A DNA stretch of 9,259 nucleotides from Roseiarcus sp050015935 (GTDB lineage Bacteria; Pseudomonadota; Alphaproteobacteria; Rhizobiales; Beijerinckiaceae): contig JBEKAL010000221.1 of NCBI GenBank assembly GCA_050015935.1, positions 1 to 9,259 of the forward strand. Direction: 5' to 3'. A program made the translations under genes and the position numbers. The stretch's first letter is position 1, and every line of letters begins with the position of its first letter. The notes beneath the pieces were generated by a model. That model was not told the origin of the DNA. It was given only the letters and a program-made list of their open reading frames with translations, and searched no databases. Positions 1-5,192 of the stretch are shown piece after piece.

Positions 1-185
1 TCGAAGGCCCGGTCGACGAGCACTTGGAACTCGAGCCCCGAGCCCGAGCGGAAGCGGAGAATCCGTATGCCGCGCTCCAAGCCGTCCCGCAGTTCGGCCA
101 GATCAACCCCAAACACCTGCGACAAATCGCCGACGCGGCGTTCAAGCTCGACGCGCGAGAAGTCATAGCCCAAAATGCGCGGCAT
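1..185 (-). CDS. DUF4432 (aldose-1-epimerase-like) protein, N-terminal part
   Basis: This is a 61-codon open start of a minus-strand gene that continues past the left edge. The ATG at 185-183 follows a strong ribosome binding site (GGGAGGAA at 197-190) with a 4-nt gap. The peptide begins MPRILGYDFSRVELERRVGD and continues with DLSQVFGVDLAELRDG and then a segment rich in R-I-L-R-F-R and VLVDRAF. I recognise this N-terminal pattern from DUF4432 proteins, a galactose-mutarotase-like beta-sandwich family often found beside sugar dehydrogenases and ABC sugar importers. The biochemical role is not firmly established; an epimerase-like role on a sugar is inferred from the fold. Decayed sugar-acid genes lie directly upstream, but this part shows no stop or frameshift and has its own ribosome binding site, so it may still be functional. 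The family call is from memory of the motif, and only about one fifth of the protein is visible. Confidence 0.72.
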   Translation of the reverse strand, partial: MPRILGYDFSRVELERRVGDLSQVFGVDLAELRDGLERGIRILRFRSGSGLEFQVLVDRAF

Positions 186-255
186 TCAGTTCCTCCCTGA
201 AAAGTGCAGCGATTGGCGGCGCCCCACAGCAATTTTCATCCGTTTAGCGCCTCAA

Positions 256-480
256 TCAGCCATGGTCGCCTTCGGGTTGTCGGCCGATGATCTTGCGGCT
301 TTCGGTAAATCCGGCCGCGATGCACGGGTCGACATAGGTGTAGTCGATGAGTTTTTCTTCGATCAAGGAGCGAAAATTCCATTTTGTCCCCAACTGCTCA
401 CCGGCGGCGAGCGGCGCGGCCACGGCTTTGGACCAATCGAGGAAAGCTTGGCGCGGTCCGGCGCCCGGCTTGATCGTGGC
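256..480 (-). pseudogene. Enolase-superfamily (mandelate racemase type) remnant
   Basis: In the minus-strand frame ending at 256, about 64 codons resemble the C-terminal barrel half of mandelate racemase / galactonate dehydratase-like enzymes. The stretch AAPLAAGEQLGTKWNFRSLI matches the usual 'P-[IL]-A-x-G-E-Q' strand, which carries a metal-ligand Glu. It is followed by EEKLIDYTYVDPCIAAGFTE and SRKI, the usual 'DY.rpD..x.GG.Te..KI' segment. After SRKI the similarity ends abruptly and a stop follows within 10 codons. The N-terminal capping domain and the first barrel strands are absent. The reading frame is open further upstream, but that part does not look like this family and overlaps a different remnant. 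Family members usually have about 370-400 residues, so well under a fifth remains. This is best read as a decayed gene of sugar-acid dehydration. Confidence 0.68.
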
Positions 481-611
481 GCGGGAAACACGGCTTCCAA
501 AAGAGAACGGTTGGCCCGCTTCATGATCGTGTCGACGGCCCCTATGTTGAAAACTTCCGCGCTGCGCTTGTTCGATTCCCTGGCACCGCATACGACGCGC
601 GCCGCGTCGCG
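480..611 (-). pseudogene. NAD-dependent epimerase/dehydratase (extended SDR) remnant
   Basis: A minus-strand frame offset by one from the enolase-like remnant reads RDAARVVCGARESNKRSAE, then VFNIGAVDTIMKRANRSLLE and AVFPA. This resembles the late part of extended short-chain dehydrogenases (sugar-nucleotide or uronate epimerase type), where 'DaAra...a.e....g.evFNIga.DT.m..p...L..evFP' precedes the C-terminus. The frame is closed by a TGA one codon upstream of the segment (614-612). The similarity stops near 480, exactly where the enolase-like frame begins. Neither the Rossmann GxxGxxG motif nor the YxxxK catalytic motif is present nearby. This is therefore an internal scrap of a gene and probably non-functional. 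The family call rests on a 44-residue pattern recognised by eye. Confidence 0.55.
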
Positions 612-951
612 TCAATGAATATAGCACAGGAGATCACGGCACGGAAGTCAGGTTAACGCTTTGCCCCAAAACGCGCGCTCGTGCCCCTTTTGCTGTCGCG
701 ATAGGGCCTCCAGGGCCCATCGCCAAGTCGAAAAATTCCCGGCGACCGAGTCTTCGAATACCCGAATGCAACCGAGAGGACACATTGTGCGATCAACTTG
801 CGTATTTCGTTAACCTGGAATCCGCGCCGTGCCATCAGCCCCAGGACGACAGCCAGTACGACGCGCATGGGAGCCCCCCGCCCAATTATGCGGGATCGTA
901 GCGGTAAGCGCGCCGAGAGTCGACGAGCCGTGACGATGCGATCCGTCACGC
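612..951. other. Stretch without a recognisable gene
   Basis: I found no convincing gene in these 340 bases. A minus-strand ORF (653-949, with an inner ATG at 868) is open but resembles no family I know. Its C-terminal half is rich in Arg, Ser and Gly, as expected of random GC-rich translation. An inverted repeat GTGACG/CGTCAC (930-949, 8-nt loop) lies just downstream of the helix-turn-helix pseudogene stop. It has no T-run, so it is only a weak candidate for a transcription end. The segment is somewhat richer in A and T than the flanking genes, consistent with decay. Confidence 0.4.
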
Positions 952-1185
952 CTAATTCATTTTGTCACGCCCGCTTGCCGCGAGCGACACGTCGTCGCCG
1001 TCGAAGCTGACGCCGACGGCTTCAAGCGCCCTGCGTAGGTCGACCGCGTAGCCTGCCGCGAAGGCCGGGCTGTCGTCGTCCTCGAATGCGATGACGAACC
1101 ATGAGGGAACGTCCGCCGCGGCGGCGTGGTCGTGCTGACTCCATCAGAGAAACTCGCGCGCTTCGCGGCATTGACTGGGGCTCAC
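952..1185 (-). pseudogene. XRE-type helix-turn-helix regulator broken by an in-frame TGA
   Basis: Read from a GTG at 1185, the minus strand gives 77 codons with one internal TGA at 1146-1144. The peptide runs MSPSQCREAREFL, stop, WSQHDHAAAADV, then a degenerate second helix ending IAFED, and finally AVDLRRALEAVGVSF with a short tail. This matches the common 70-80 residue alphaproteobacterial XRE proteins with the scheme 'Q.r.AR.lLgWSQ.dLA.aA.V....i..FE.g......l..i..aLeaaGV.F'. The stop falls where the family has the Gly of 'LLGW', so a single GGA-to-TGA change explains it. The second helix is also unusual (SWFVIAFEDDD), a further sign of decay. The GTG overlaps the stop of the upstream small ORF by four bases (GTGA), so the two were probably translated together. 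Restart inside the gene would lose helix 1, so function is unlikely. Confidence 0.62.
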
Positions 1186-1304
1186 GACTCCCGATGCCCC
1201 CGCCCCAAGGTCGAGTGGCCGGGGATCGGCGGCCTCTTCATGACGAAGAAGCCCGATCGCTCCAGGTGCTCCACAAGGCGCTTGGCGACGATCGCGGCCA
1301 TCAT
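1182..1304 (-). CDS. Small hypothetical protein (40 aa), possibly 5'-truncated
   Basis: This short ORF lies on the minus strand directly ahead of the broken helix-turn-helix gene and overlaps its GTG by 4 nt. It begins at either of two adjacent ATGs (1304 or 1301) and reads MMAAIVAKRLVEHLERSGFF, then VMKRPPIPGHSTLGRGHRES. The same frame is open upstream for 23 further codons with PIHIDGRKRKHDAGE before a TAG, but it has no ATG, GTG or TTG there. The open upstream stretch is well-formed and protein-like, so the gene may have lost its true start. I do not recognise a domain; the charged amphipathic helix (AIVAKRLVEHLERSGF) and proline-rich tail are all that can be described. Pairing with a small DNA-binding gene suggests a two-gene unit, possibly of phage or plasmid origin, but nothing here proves that. 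Confidence 0.4.
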   Translation of the reverse strand: MMAAIVAKRLVEHLERSGFFVMKRPPIPGHSTLGRGHRES

Positions 1305-1406
1305 CTCCCCCGCGTCGTGCTTCCGCTTGCGGCCATCGATGTGAATCGGCGATGGATCTCGACGCCGATCGGCGTCCTAACGCGCTGAGAACATTCCAGG
1401 CGATAG

Positions 1407-1604
1407 GGTCACACGGCGGAGCCGAGTCACATTCGAAGCCGGACCCTCGAGCTCATGGTCGATCAGCCGGAACTCGATCGGCGGCGCAAAGAGTGGCAGG
1501 CGTCCTGCGACAGTCCGCCGCCGCGCGGCTATTCACGATTGTACCAGGAGCAAATCCTCCAAGCGGACCAAGGCTGCGATTTCGGGTTCCTTCGAGCGCG
1601 GTGA
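1407..1604 (+). pseudogene. C-terminal remnant of an IlvD/Edd-family dehydratase
   Basis: On the plus strand the frame that ends with TGA at 1602-1604 reads RTLELMVDQPELDRRRKEWQ and then, after a short linker, GYSRLYQEQILQADQGCDF and GFLRAR. This is the characteristic C-terminus of the dihydroxy-acid / sugar-acid dehydratases (IlvD, L-arabinonate and xylonate dehydratases): 'l.l.v...eL..Rr..W.pp....rGY.rLY..hVlqAd.GcDfdFL'. Only about 60 of roughly 570-600 residues remain. A TAG at 1404-1406 closes the frame upstream, and the Fe-S ligands and substrate site are absent. It is therefore a gene tail left by a deletion. It points in the opposite direction to the neighbouring remnants. The 161 bases between it and the end of the downstream iolG-type gene show no further gene and no clear terminator. 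Confidence 0.72.
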
Positions 1605-1765
1605 GCGATCGTCGTCGGCGAGCTTTCGGCGAAATCTTCGCGCATCCTCTCGACGACGACGATTCAAAGCGACCGTCGCGCCGCGCCCATCCGCGAGAAG
1701 CGCGATGGATGCGACGCCCGCCGGCGTACTTCCGTAGGATCGCCGGGCCGGAATGGAAGCCGCCG

Positions 1766-2767
1766 TCAGCCCCCGACGGACGCCAGGTCGACCGTCGCTC
1801 CGCTTTTCTGCGAGCGCGTGGCCGCCTCGGCGACGGCCAGCGCGTTCACGCCGTCGTCGAGCGTCACCGGAACCGCGCGCCCCTTGGTCACCGCTTCGAC
1901 GAAGGCCGCCCATTCGGCGGAGTAAGAGCGCATGTAGCGTTCGAGGAAGAAGTACTCGGGCTTGGCGCTGACGATCCCGGCCGTCGTCGCCTTCGAGACG
2001 GTGTTCTCAAGCACATTGCCGGCTGAGAGAAGGCCTTCGGAGCCGAGAAACTCGAGGCGCTGATCGTACCCGTAGACCGCTCGGCGGCTGTTCTTGATCA
2101 CGGCGATTCGGCCGTCGGCGTAAAGCAGCGTGACGACGGCGGTGTCGACGTCGCCGGCCTTGCCGATCTCGGGATCGACGATCGAGGCGCCGATCGCGGT
2201 CACCTTCTGGGGCGTCGAACCCATGATCCAGCACGCCATGTCGAAATCGTGGATCATCATGTCGCGGAACAGCCCGCCGGACACTTTGACATAGGCGAGC
2301 GGCGGCGGCGCGGGGTCGAAAGAGGTGATCGACAGAAGTTCGCTCTTGCCGATCTCGCCGCGGTCCGCCGCGGCCTTGAGCGCGGCGAAATTGGGATCGA
2401 AGCGGCGGTTGAAGCCGATCATCACCGGCCGTCCGGTCGCGCGGGCGACCTTCCGGCACGCTTGCGCCCGCGCAAGGCTGAGGTCGACCGGTTTTTCGCA
2501 CAGGACCGCTTTCCCCGCCTTGGTCGCCGCCTCGATCAGGTCGGAGTGGGTGTTGGTGGAGGTCGCGATGAGGACGGCGTCGATCGACGCGTCGCCGATG
2601 ATCGCTTCGTTGCTGCGCGCTTCGACGCCGTATTGGGCGGCGAGCTTCGCGGCCGCTTCCTTGACGACGTCGGAAACGGCGACCAGCCGGCTGTCCGGGT
2701 GGGACGAGATCGCCTTGGCGTGGACATTGCCGATGCGCCCGGCGCCGAGCAGACCAATTTTGAGCAT
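1766..2767 (-). CDS. iolG: Inositol 2-dehydrogenase-like oxidoreductase (Gfo/Idh/MocA), copy 1
   Basis: This 333-residue cytoplasmic NAD(P)-dependent dehydrogenase probably oxidises one ring hydroxyl of a cyclitol or sugar to a ketone. The Rossmann nucleotide-binding motif GAGRIG is at residues 8-13. CEKPVD at 90-95 supplies the catalytic Lys (K92). FRDMMIHDFD around 168-176 supplies D169 and H173, matching the Lys-Asp-His triad known from Bacillus subtilis IolG (K97, D172, H176). NRRFDP and SRRAVYGYDQR are further hallmarks of the inositol dehydrogenase branch. The length fits the family. The ATG at 2767 follows AGGAGG (2780-2775) at 7 nt. It is the second gene of the left arm, 127 bp after the TIM-barrel gene. 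The exact substrate is uncertain: myo-, scyllo- or chiro-inositol, or a pyranose, are all possible in this family. Confidence 0.87.
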   Translation of the reverse strand: MLKIGLLGAGRIGNVHAKAISSHPDSRLVAVSDVVKEAAAKLAAQYGVEARSNEAIIGDASIDAVLIATSTNTHSDLIEAATKAGKAVLCEKPVDLSLARAQACRKVARATGRPVMIGFNRRFDPNFAALKAAADRGEIGKSELLSITSFDPAPPPLAYVKVSGGLFRDMMIHDFDMACWIMGSTPQKVTAIGASIVDPEIGKAGDVDTAVVTLLYADGRIAVIKNSRRAVYGYDQRLEFLGSEGLLSAGNVLENTVSKATTAGIVSAKPEYFFLERYMRSYSAEWAAFVEAVTKGRAVPVTLDDGVNALAVAEAATRSQKSGATVDLASVGG

Positions 2768-2809
2768 GCGCGTTCCTCCTAAAGCGGCCTGACGCCGCGT
2801 GATGAATGC

Positions 2810-2864
2810 GCCCGCCGGGGCGGGCGGCCATCGATCGCCGGCCTTTGACTCGCGCCGGCCGGCG
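2810..2864 (-). other. Intercistronic hairpins between the two left-arm genes
   Basis: The 127-bp gap between the TIM-barrel gene and iolG copy 1 contains two GC-rich inverted repeats: GCCCGCC-GG-GGCGGGC at 2810-2825 and CGCCGGC/GCCGGCG at 2836-2864 with a 15-nt loop. Neither is followed by a T-run in the transcription direction, so they look less like terminators than like mRNA structures that protect the upstream message or modulate readthrough. In DNA this rich in G and C some hairpins arise by chance, so the functional reading is tentative. Confidence 0.35.
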
Positions 2865-2894
2865 CAAGGCGTGGGTTCGCCGCGGCGACTCCGG

Positions 2895-3677
2895 TCAGAC
2901 GGCGAACGCGGCGCGGAAGGCGGCGAGCGCCGCTTCCGCGTCGCCGGAGGCGAAGGCCTCCATGCAGACCGGACCGTGATAGCCCATGTCGTTCAGCGCG
3001 CGCGCGATTCCAGGGTAGTTGATCTCGCCGGTCCCCGGCTCCATTCGTCCGGGCACGTCCGCGACCTGGATTTCCCCGATCCAGGGCTGGCACTTGCGAC
3101 ACCATGAGATCAGGTTCCCCTCGCCGATCTGCACGTGGTAGAGGTCGAGGTTTAAGCGCAGCTCGGGCCGGTCGATCGAGGAGACCAACGCCAGCGTGTC
3201 CTCCACGCGGGCGAAGGGGACGCCCGGGTGGTCGACCGGCAGGTTCAGGTTCTCGAGCATGAACGTGACGCCGTGTTCGGCGCCGAGGTCGGCGATCCGA
3301 CTCAGCGTGTCGCGCGCCTTGAGCCACATCGCTCCCGTCACGACCTCGCAAGGCGTGACCGGCAACCCGCCCTCGCCGAGGCCGGCGCCGTGAAGATTGA
3401 GGCGGGCGACGTTCAGCCGCTTGCCGACCTCGATCGACCGCCGCGCCGTTGCCAACAGTTCTCGCGCGCCCTCGTCGTCGGCCAACCGGCCGCGGATATA
3501 GCCGGTCATCGAGGAAAAGACCGCGCCGGACTTTTCCAGCATGGCGAGGTCATGAGCCTGCCCGTCCCATATGCCGGCTTGGAAGCCGAGTTCGGTCAGG
3601 CGCCGCAGACGCCACTGCATGGGTTTGTCCCGCCAAAGCATCTCGGCGCAGGCGGACAGCTCAAAAGTCTGGATCAT
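2895..3677 (-). CDS. Hydroxypyruvate-isomerase-like TIM-barrel protein
   Basis: This 260-residue protein is of the AP-endonuclease-2 / xylose-isomerase-like TIM-barrel superfamily, closest in pattern to hydroxypyruvate isomerase (Hyi). Markers are LENLNLPVDHPGV at 141-153, LNLDLYHVQIGEGNL at 175-189, and GEIQVADVPGRMEPGTGEIN at 201-220. The metal and catalytic ligands fall at E142, D178, Q204 and E240 (CMEAF), in the spacing of E. coli Hyi. Length matches the family (about 258). No signal peptide is seen, so it acts in the cytoplasm. It starts with ATG at 3677 behind a weak ribosome binding site and is the first gene of the left arm, transcribed divergently from lacI. Paired with an iolG-type dehydrogenase it more likely isomerises, epimerises or dehydrates a keto-cyclitol or keto-sugar than hydroxypyruvate itself; that is an inference from context. 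Confidence 0.82.
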   Translation of the reverse strand: MIQTFELSACAEMLWRDKPMQWRLRRLTELGFQAGIWDGQAHDLAMLEKSGAVFSSMTGYIRGRLADDEGARELLATARRSIEVGKRLNVARLNLHGAGLGEGGLPVTPCEVVTGAMWLKARDTLSRIADLGAEHGVTFMLENLNLPVDHPGVPFARVEDTLALVSSIDRPELRLNLDLYHVQIGEGNLISWCRKCQPWIGEIQVADVPGRMEPGTGEINYPGIARALNDMGYHGPVCMEAFASGDAEAALAAFRAAFAV

Positions 3678-3751
3678 GTTCGGCTCTCGATGAAGTTGCA
3701 GTCGTTGCGCGAGGACTCGCCGCCTCCGAACGACGGAGCGCCCGAACGATC

Positions 3752-3767
3752 TTGCACCCGGGTGCAG
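3752..3767. promoter_or_regulatory. Candidate LacI operator 1, TTGCACCCGGGTGCAG
   Basis: The core TGCACCCGGGTGCA (3753-3766) is a perfect 14-bp palindrome with a central CG step, the form expected of LacI-family operators, where the hinge helices insert at the central CpG. It lies in the 157-bp region between the divergent TIM-barrel gene and lacI, 68 bp before the lacI ATG and 75 bp from the start of the left arm. The same 16 bases recur at 5023-5038 ahead of the right arm. It therefore probably controls both lacI itself and the left arm. Confidence 0.75.
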
Positions 3768-3776
3768 CGGGCCTTA

Positions 3777-3804
3777 TTGACATGAACGCGCGCGAGCTTC
3801 AAGT
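3777..3804 (+). promoter_or_regulatory. Possible lacI promoter (TTGACA, 16 nt, TCAAGT)
   Basis: A perfect -35 consensus TTGACA (3777-3782) is followed after 16 nt by TCAAGT (3799-3804), which matches TATAAT at four of six positions. This would start transcription roughly 20-25 nt before the lacI ATG. The operator centre lies about 17 bp upstream of this -35. An alternative pairing is TTGCAC (3752-3757, inside the operator) with TATTGA (3775-3780) at 17 nt. Neither is compelling on the -10 side. Confidence 0.3.
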
Positions 3805-3834
3805 GGGCAATTGCAAAACGGCGGAAAAAACAGA

Positions 3835-4857
3835 ATGAACGTTCCACGTCGAAACGGTCGCGCGGGCCGCAAAGCGACGGCGACGGATGTGGCCCGCGAG
3901 GCCGGCGTCTCCAAGTGGACGGTGAACCGCGCCTTCAAGTTGGACGCCTCGATCGCGGAAGAAAGCCGAAAGCGGGTTCTGGAAGCCGCCGAGCGTCTGG
4001 GCTATCGGCCGAATTTGCTCGCCCGTAGCTTGAGCACGAAAACGACGCAGCAGGTCGCGCTGCTGGTCGACGACTTCGGCAATCCGCATAAACTGCCGGT
4101 CTTGAAAACGCTCACCGCGGCGCTCCAACGCGAGGGTCTGGTCGCGACCCTCATCAACATCGACCAGCCCACCGACCATGCCGACGCGATCCTCAATGCC
4201 GATCAAAGGCAGGTCGACGCCGTCATCTTGCTCGGAACGTCGTTCCAGGACGAGATCCTGCTCGAACACACCCTCCGCCCGAACGGCCCGCCGATGTATG
4301 TGCTGGCGAGAGAGAGCCCGCTCGACGTCGTCACGGCGATCTCCTGCGACGCCGTCCGGTCGATGCGCGAGATTTGCGAGCATTTGTGGGCCCGCGGGTA
4401 TCGGCGCCCCGCCTTCATGTCCGGACCGCGCACGCTCTCGACGGCGCTCGGGCGCATGCGCGAGTTTGAAGCGTTCTGGCGCGATCGCGGCGTCGCGCCG
4501 ATTCCGGAACTGCCGGCCGGCGCCTATGACCGCCTTGCCGCGAGCGAAGGCATGGCGCGCTATCTTACGAAGACGCCCTCGGACCGCCGCGCCGACGTCG
4601 TGATGTGCGAGAACGACGTGCTGGCCCTCGGCGCCATGGACGTCGCGCGCTTCGCGTTCGGACTTAAATGCCCGGCCGACATGGCGTTCGTCGGCTACGA
4701 CGGCGTCGACGCCGCCGCGGCGCCCTCGTACGATCTCACCACATACGAGCAGCCGTTGGGAAACATGGTCGCCCTTCTCGTCGACATGATCGTCGGCCGC
4801 GCGGAGCGCGCCTCGGTCGATTTGGAGGGTCGGCTGATCGTGCGGGGTTCGAGCTGA
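3835..4857 (+). CDS. LacI-family transcriptional regulator of the locus
   Basis: This is a 340-residue regulator. The N-terminal helix-turn-helix spans about residues 15-34 (TATDVAREAGVSKWTVNRAF). It is followed by RKRVLEAAERLGYRPNLLARSL, whose N-x-x-ARSL is the canonical hinge helix that intercalates at the central CpG of the operator. From residue 73 onward comes a periplasmic-binding-protein-like ligand domain (VALLVDDFGNP, DAVILLGTS, MCENDVLALGAMDVAR, FVGYDGVDAA). Recognition-helix positions usually reading 'TVSR.LN' read TVNRAFK here, with Lys-Trp just before. The ATG at 3835 has GGCGGA upstream at a usable distance; a TTG at 3811 is in frame but has no better ribosome binding site. It lies between two arms carrying identical operators, so it most likely represses both arms and itself until a pathway sugar or cyclitol binds. 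The effector is unknown. Confidence 0.88.
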   Translation: MNVPRRNGRAGRKATATDVAREAGVSKWTVNRAFKLDASIAEESRKRVLEAAERLGYRPNLLARSLSTKTTQQVALLVDDFGNPHKLPVLKTLTAALQREGLVATLINIDQPTDHADAILNADQRQVDAVILLGTSFQDEILLEHTLRPNGPPMYVLARESPLDVVTAISCDAVRSMREICEHLWARGYRRPAFMSGPRTLSTALGRMREFEAFWRDRGVAPIPELPAGAYDRLAASEGMARYLTKTPSDRRADVVMCENDVLALGAMDVARFAFGLKCPADMAFVGYDGVDAAAAPSYDLTTYEQPLGNMVALLVDMIVGRAERASVDLEGRLIVRGSS

Positions 4858-4894
4858 GACCTGCCGTGGGGCCGTTGGAACGAAAATCCTGCGA

Positions 4895-4923
4895 TTGACA
4901 AATATTGGAATATCAATTACGGA
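4895..4923 (+). promoter_or_regulatory. AT-rich island with TTGACA, possible promoter
   Basis: In the gap after lacI, a sharply AT-rich segment starts with a perfect TTGACA (4895-4900). The hexamer 17 nt further on (TACGGA) is a poor -10. The segment also contains an inverted repeat ATTGA/TCAAT (4894-4917) that could bind a protein or end the lacI transcript. It lies about 100 bp upstream of operator 2. The remaining bases of this gap (4924-5022) show nothing recognisable. Confidence 0.2.
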
Positions 4924-5022
4924 ATGGCCTAACGACCTCGCGCAGCCAAGCAGTGGGGCGGCGGGTGGGCGGAAATCCTCGCCTACGGTTGGACAGAGCG
5001 CCGAGGCGCGCCGCCTTTCAGG

Positions 5023-5038
5023 TTGCACCCGGGTGCAG
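5023..5038. promoter_or_regulatory. Candidate LacI operator 2, TTGCACCCGGGTGCAG
   Basis: This is an exact copy of the 16-bp sequence in the lacI promoter region, including the perfect 14-bp palindrome at 5024-5037. It lies 166 bp downstream of the lacI stop and 154 bp before the second iolG-type gene. Its TTGCAC could serve as part of a -35 region, but no clear -10 follows. Together with operator 1 it ties the right arm to the same repressor. The centres of the two sites are about 1271 bp apart, so DNA looping across lacI is possible. Confidence 0.75.
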
Positions 5039-5111
5039 GGCGATCGAAAGCGAGCTTCGACGACCGGGCCGGCTGAAAGGCCGTCGCGGCGCACAAGGGA
5101 GGAGGAAACGA

Positions 5112-5177
5112 ATGAAACGCTTAACGACGTCTAAAACGCTCGACGTCGCGCCCTCCCACGCCATTCCTCAACTATAG
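5112..5177 (+). CDS. 21-residue leader peptide or relic gene start
   Basis: An ATG at 5112 follows one of the best ribosome binding sites in the window (GGGAGGAGG ending at 5104) and opens a 21-codon ORF, MKRLTTSKTLDVAPSHAI then PQL and TAG. It lies between operator 2 and the second iolG-type gene, 15 bp before that gene's ATG. The start (Met-Lys-Arg-Leu-Thr-Thr) and its ribosome binding site resemble the start of secreted substrate-binding protein genes, such as the one at 7342. It may thus be what is left of one. The alternative is a translated leader that influences the downstream gene, whose own ribosome binding site is weak. No homologue is recognised. Confidence 0.35.
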   Translation: MKRLTTSKTLDVAPSHAIPQL

Positions 5178-5192
5178 TAATGGAAGCCCCTG

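Noticed and set aside
653..949. A 98-codon minus-strand ORF with an inner start giving MRVVLAVVLGLMARRGF
   Set aside because: The N-terminus looks mildly hydrophobic, but there is no family match, the rest reads as random, and the surrounding region is decayed.
1352..2026. A 224-codon plus-strand ORF
   Set aside because: It overlaps the end of iolG copy 1 in antisense and the dehydratase tail in another frame, and its Arg/Pro-rich product resembles nothing.
2007..3351. Long minus-strand ORFs over iolG copy 1 and the TIM-barrel gene
   Set aside because: They are alternate frames of the two genes, made of Arg-rich translation, and have no plausible ribosome binding sites.
4894..4917. Rho-independent terminator after lacI
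   Set aside because: The ATTGA/TCAAT repeat is short and AT-rich, with a long loop and no T-run, so it does not form a convincing terminator.
3799..5094. A 431-codon minus-strand ORF, the longest open frame in the window
   Set aside because: It runs antisense to the clear lacI gene and through both the intergenic gap and operator 2. Its product is Arg-, Val- and Asp-rich without any family pattern, as expected of the complement of GC-rich coding DNA.
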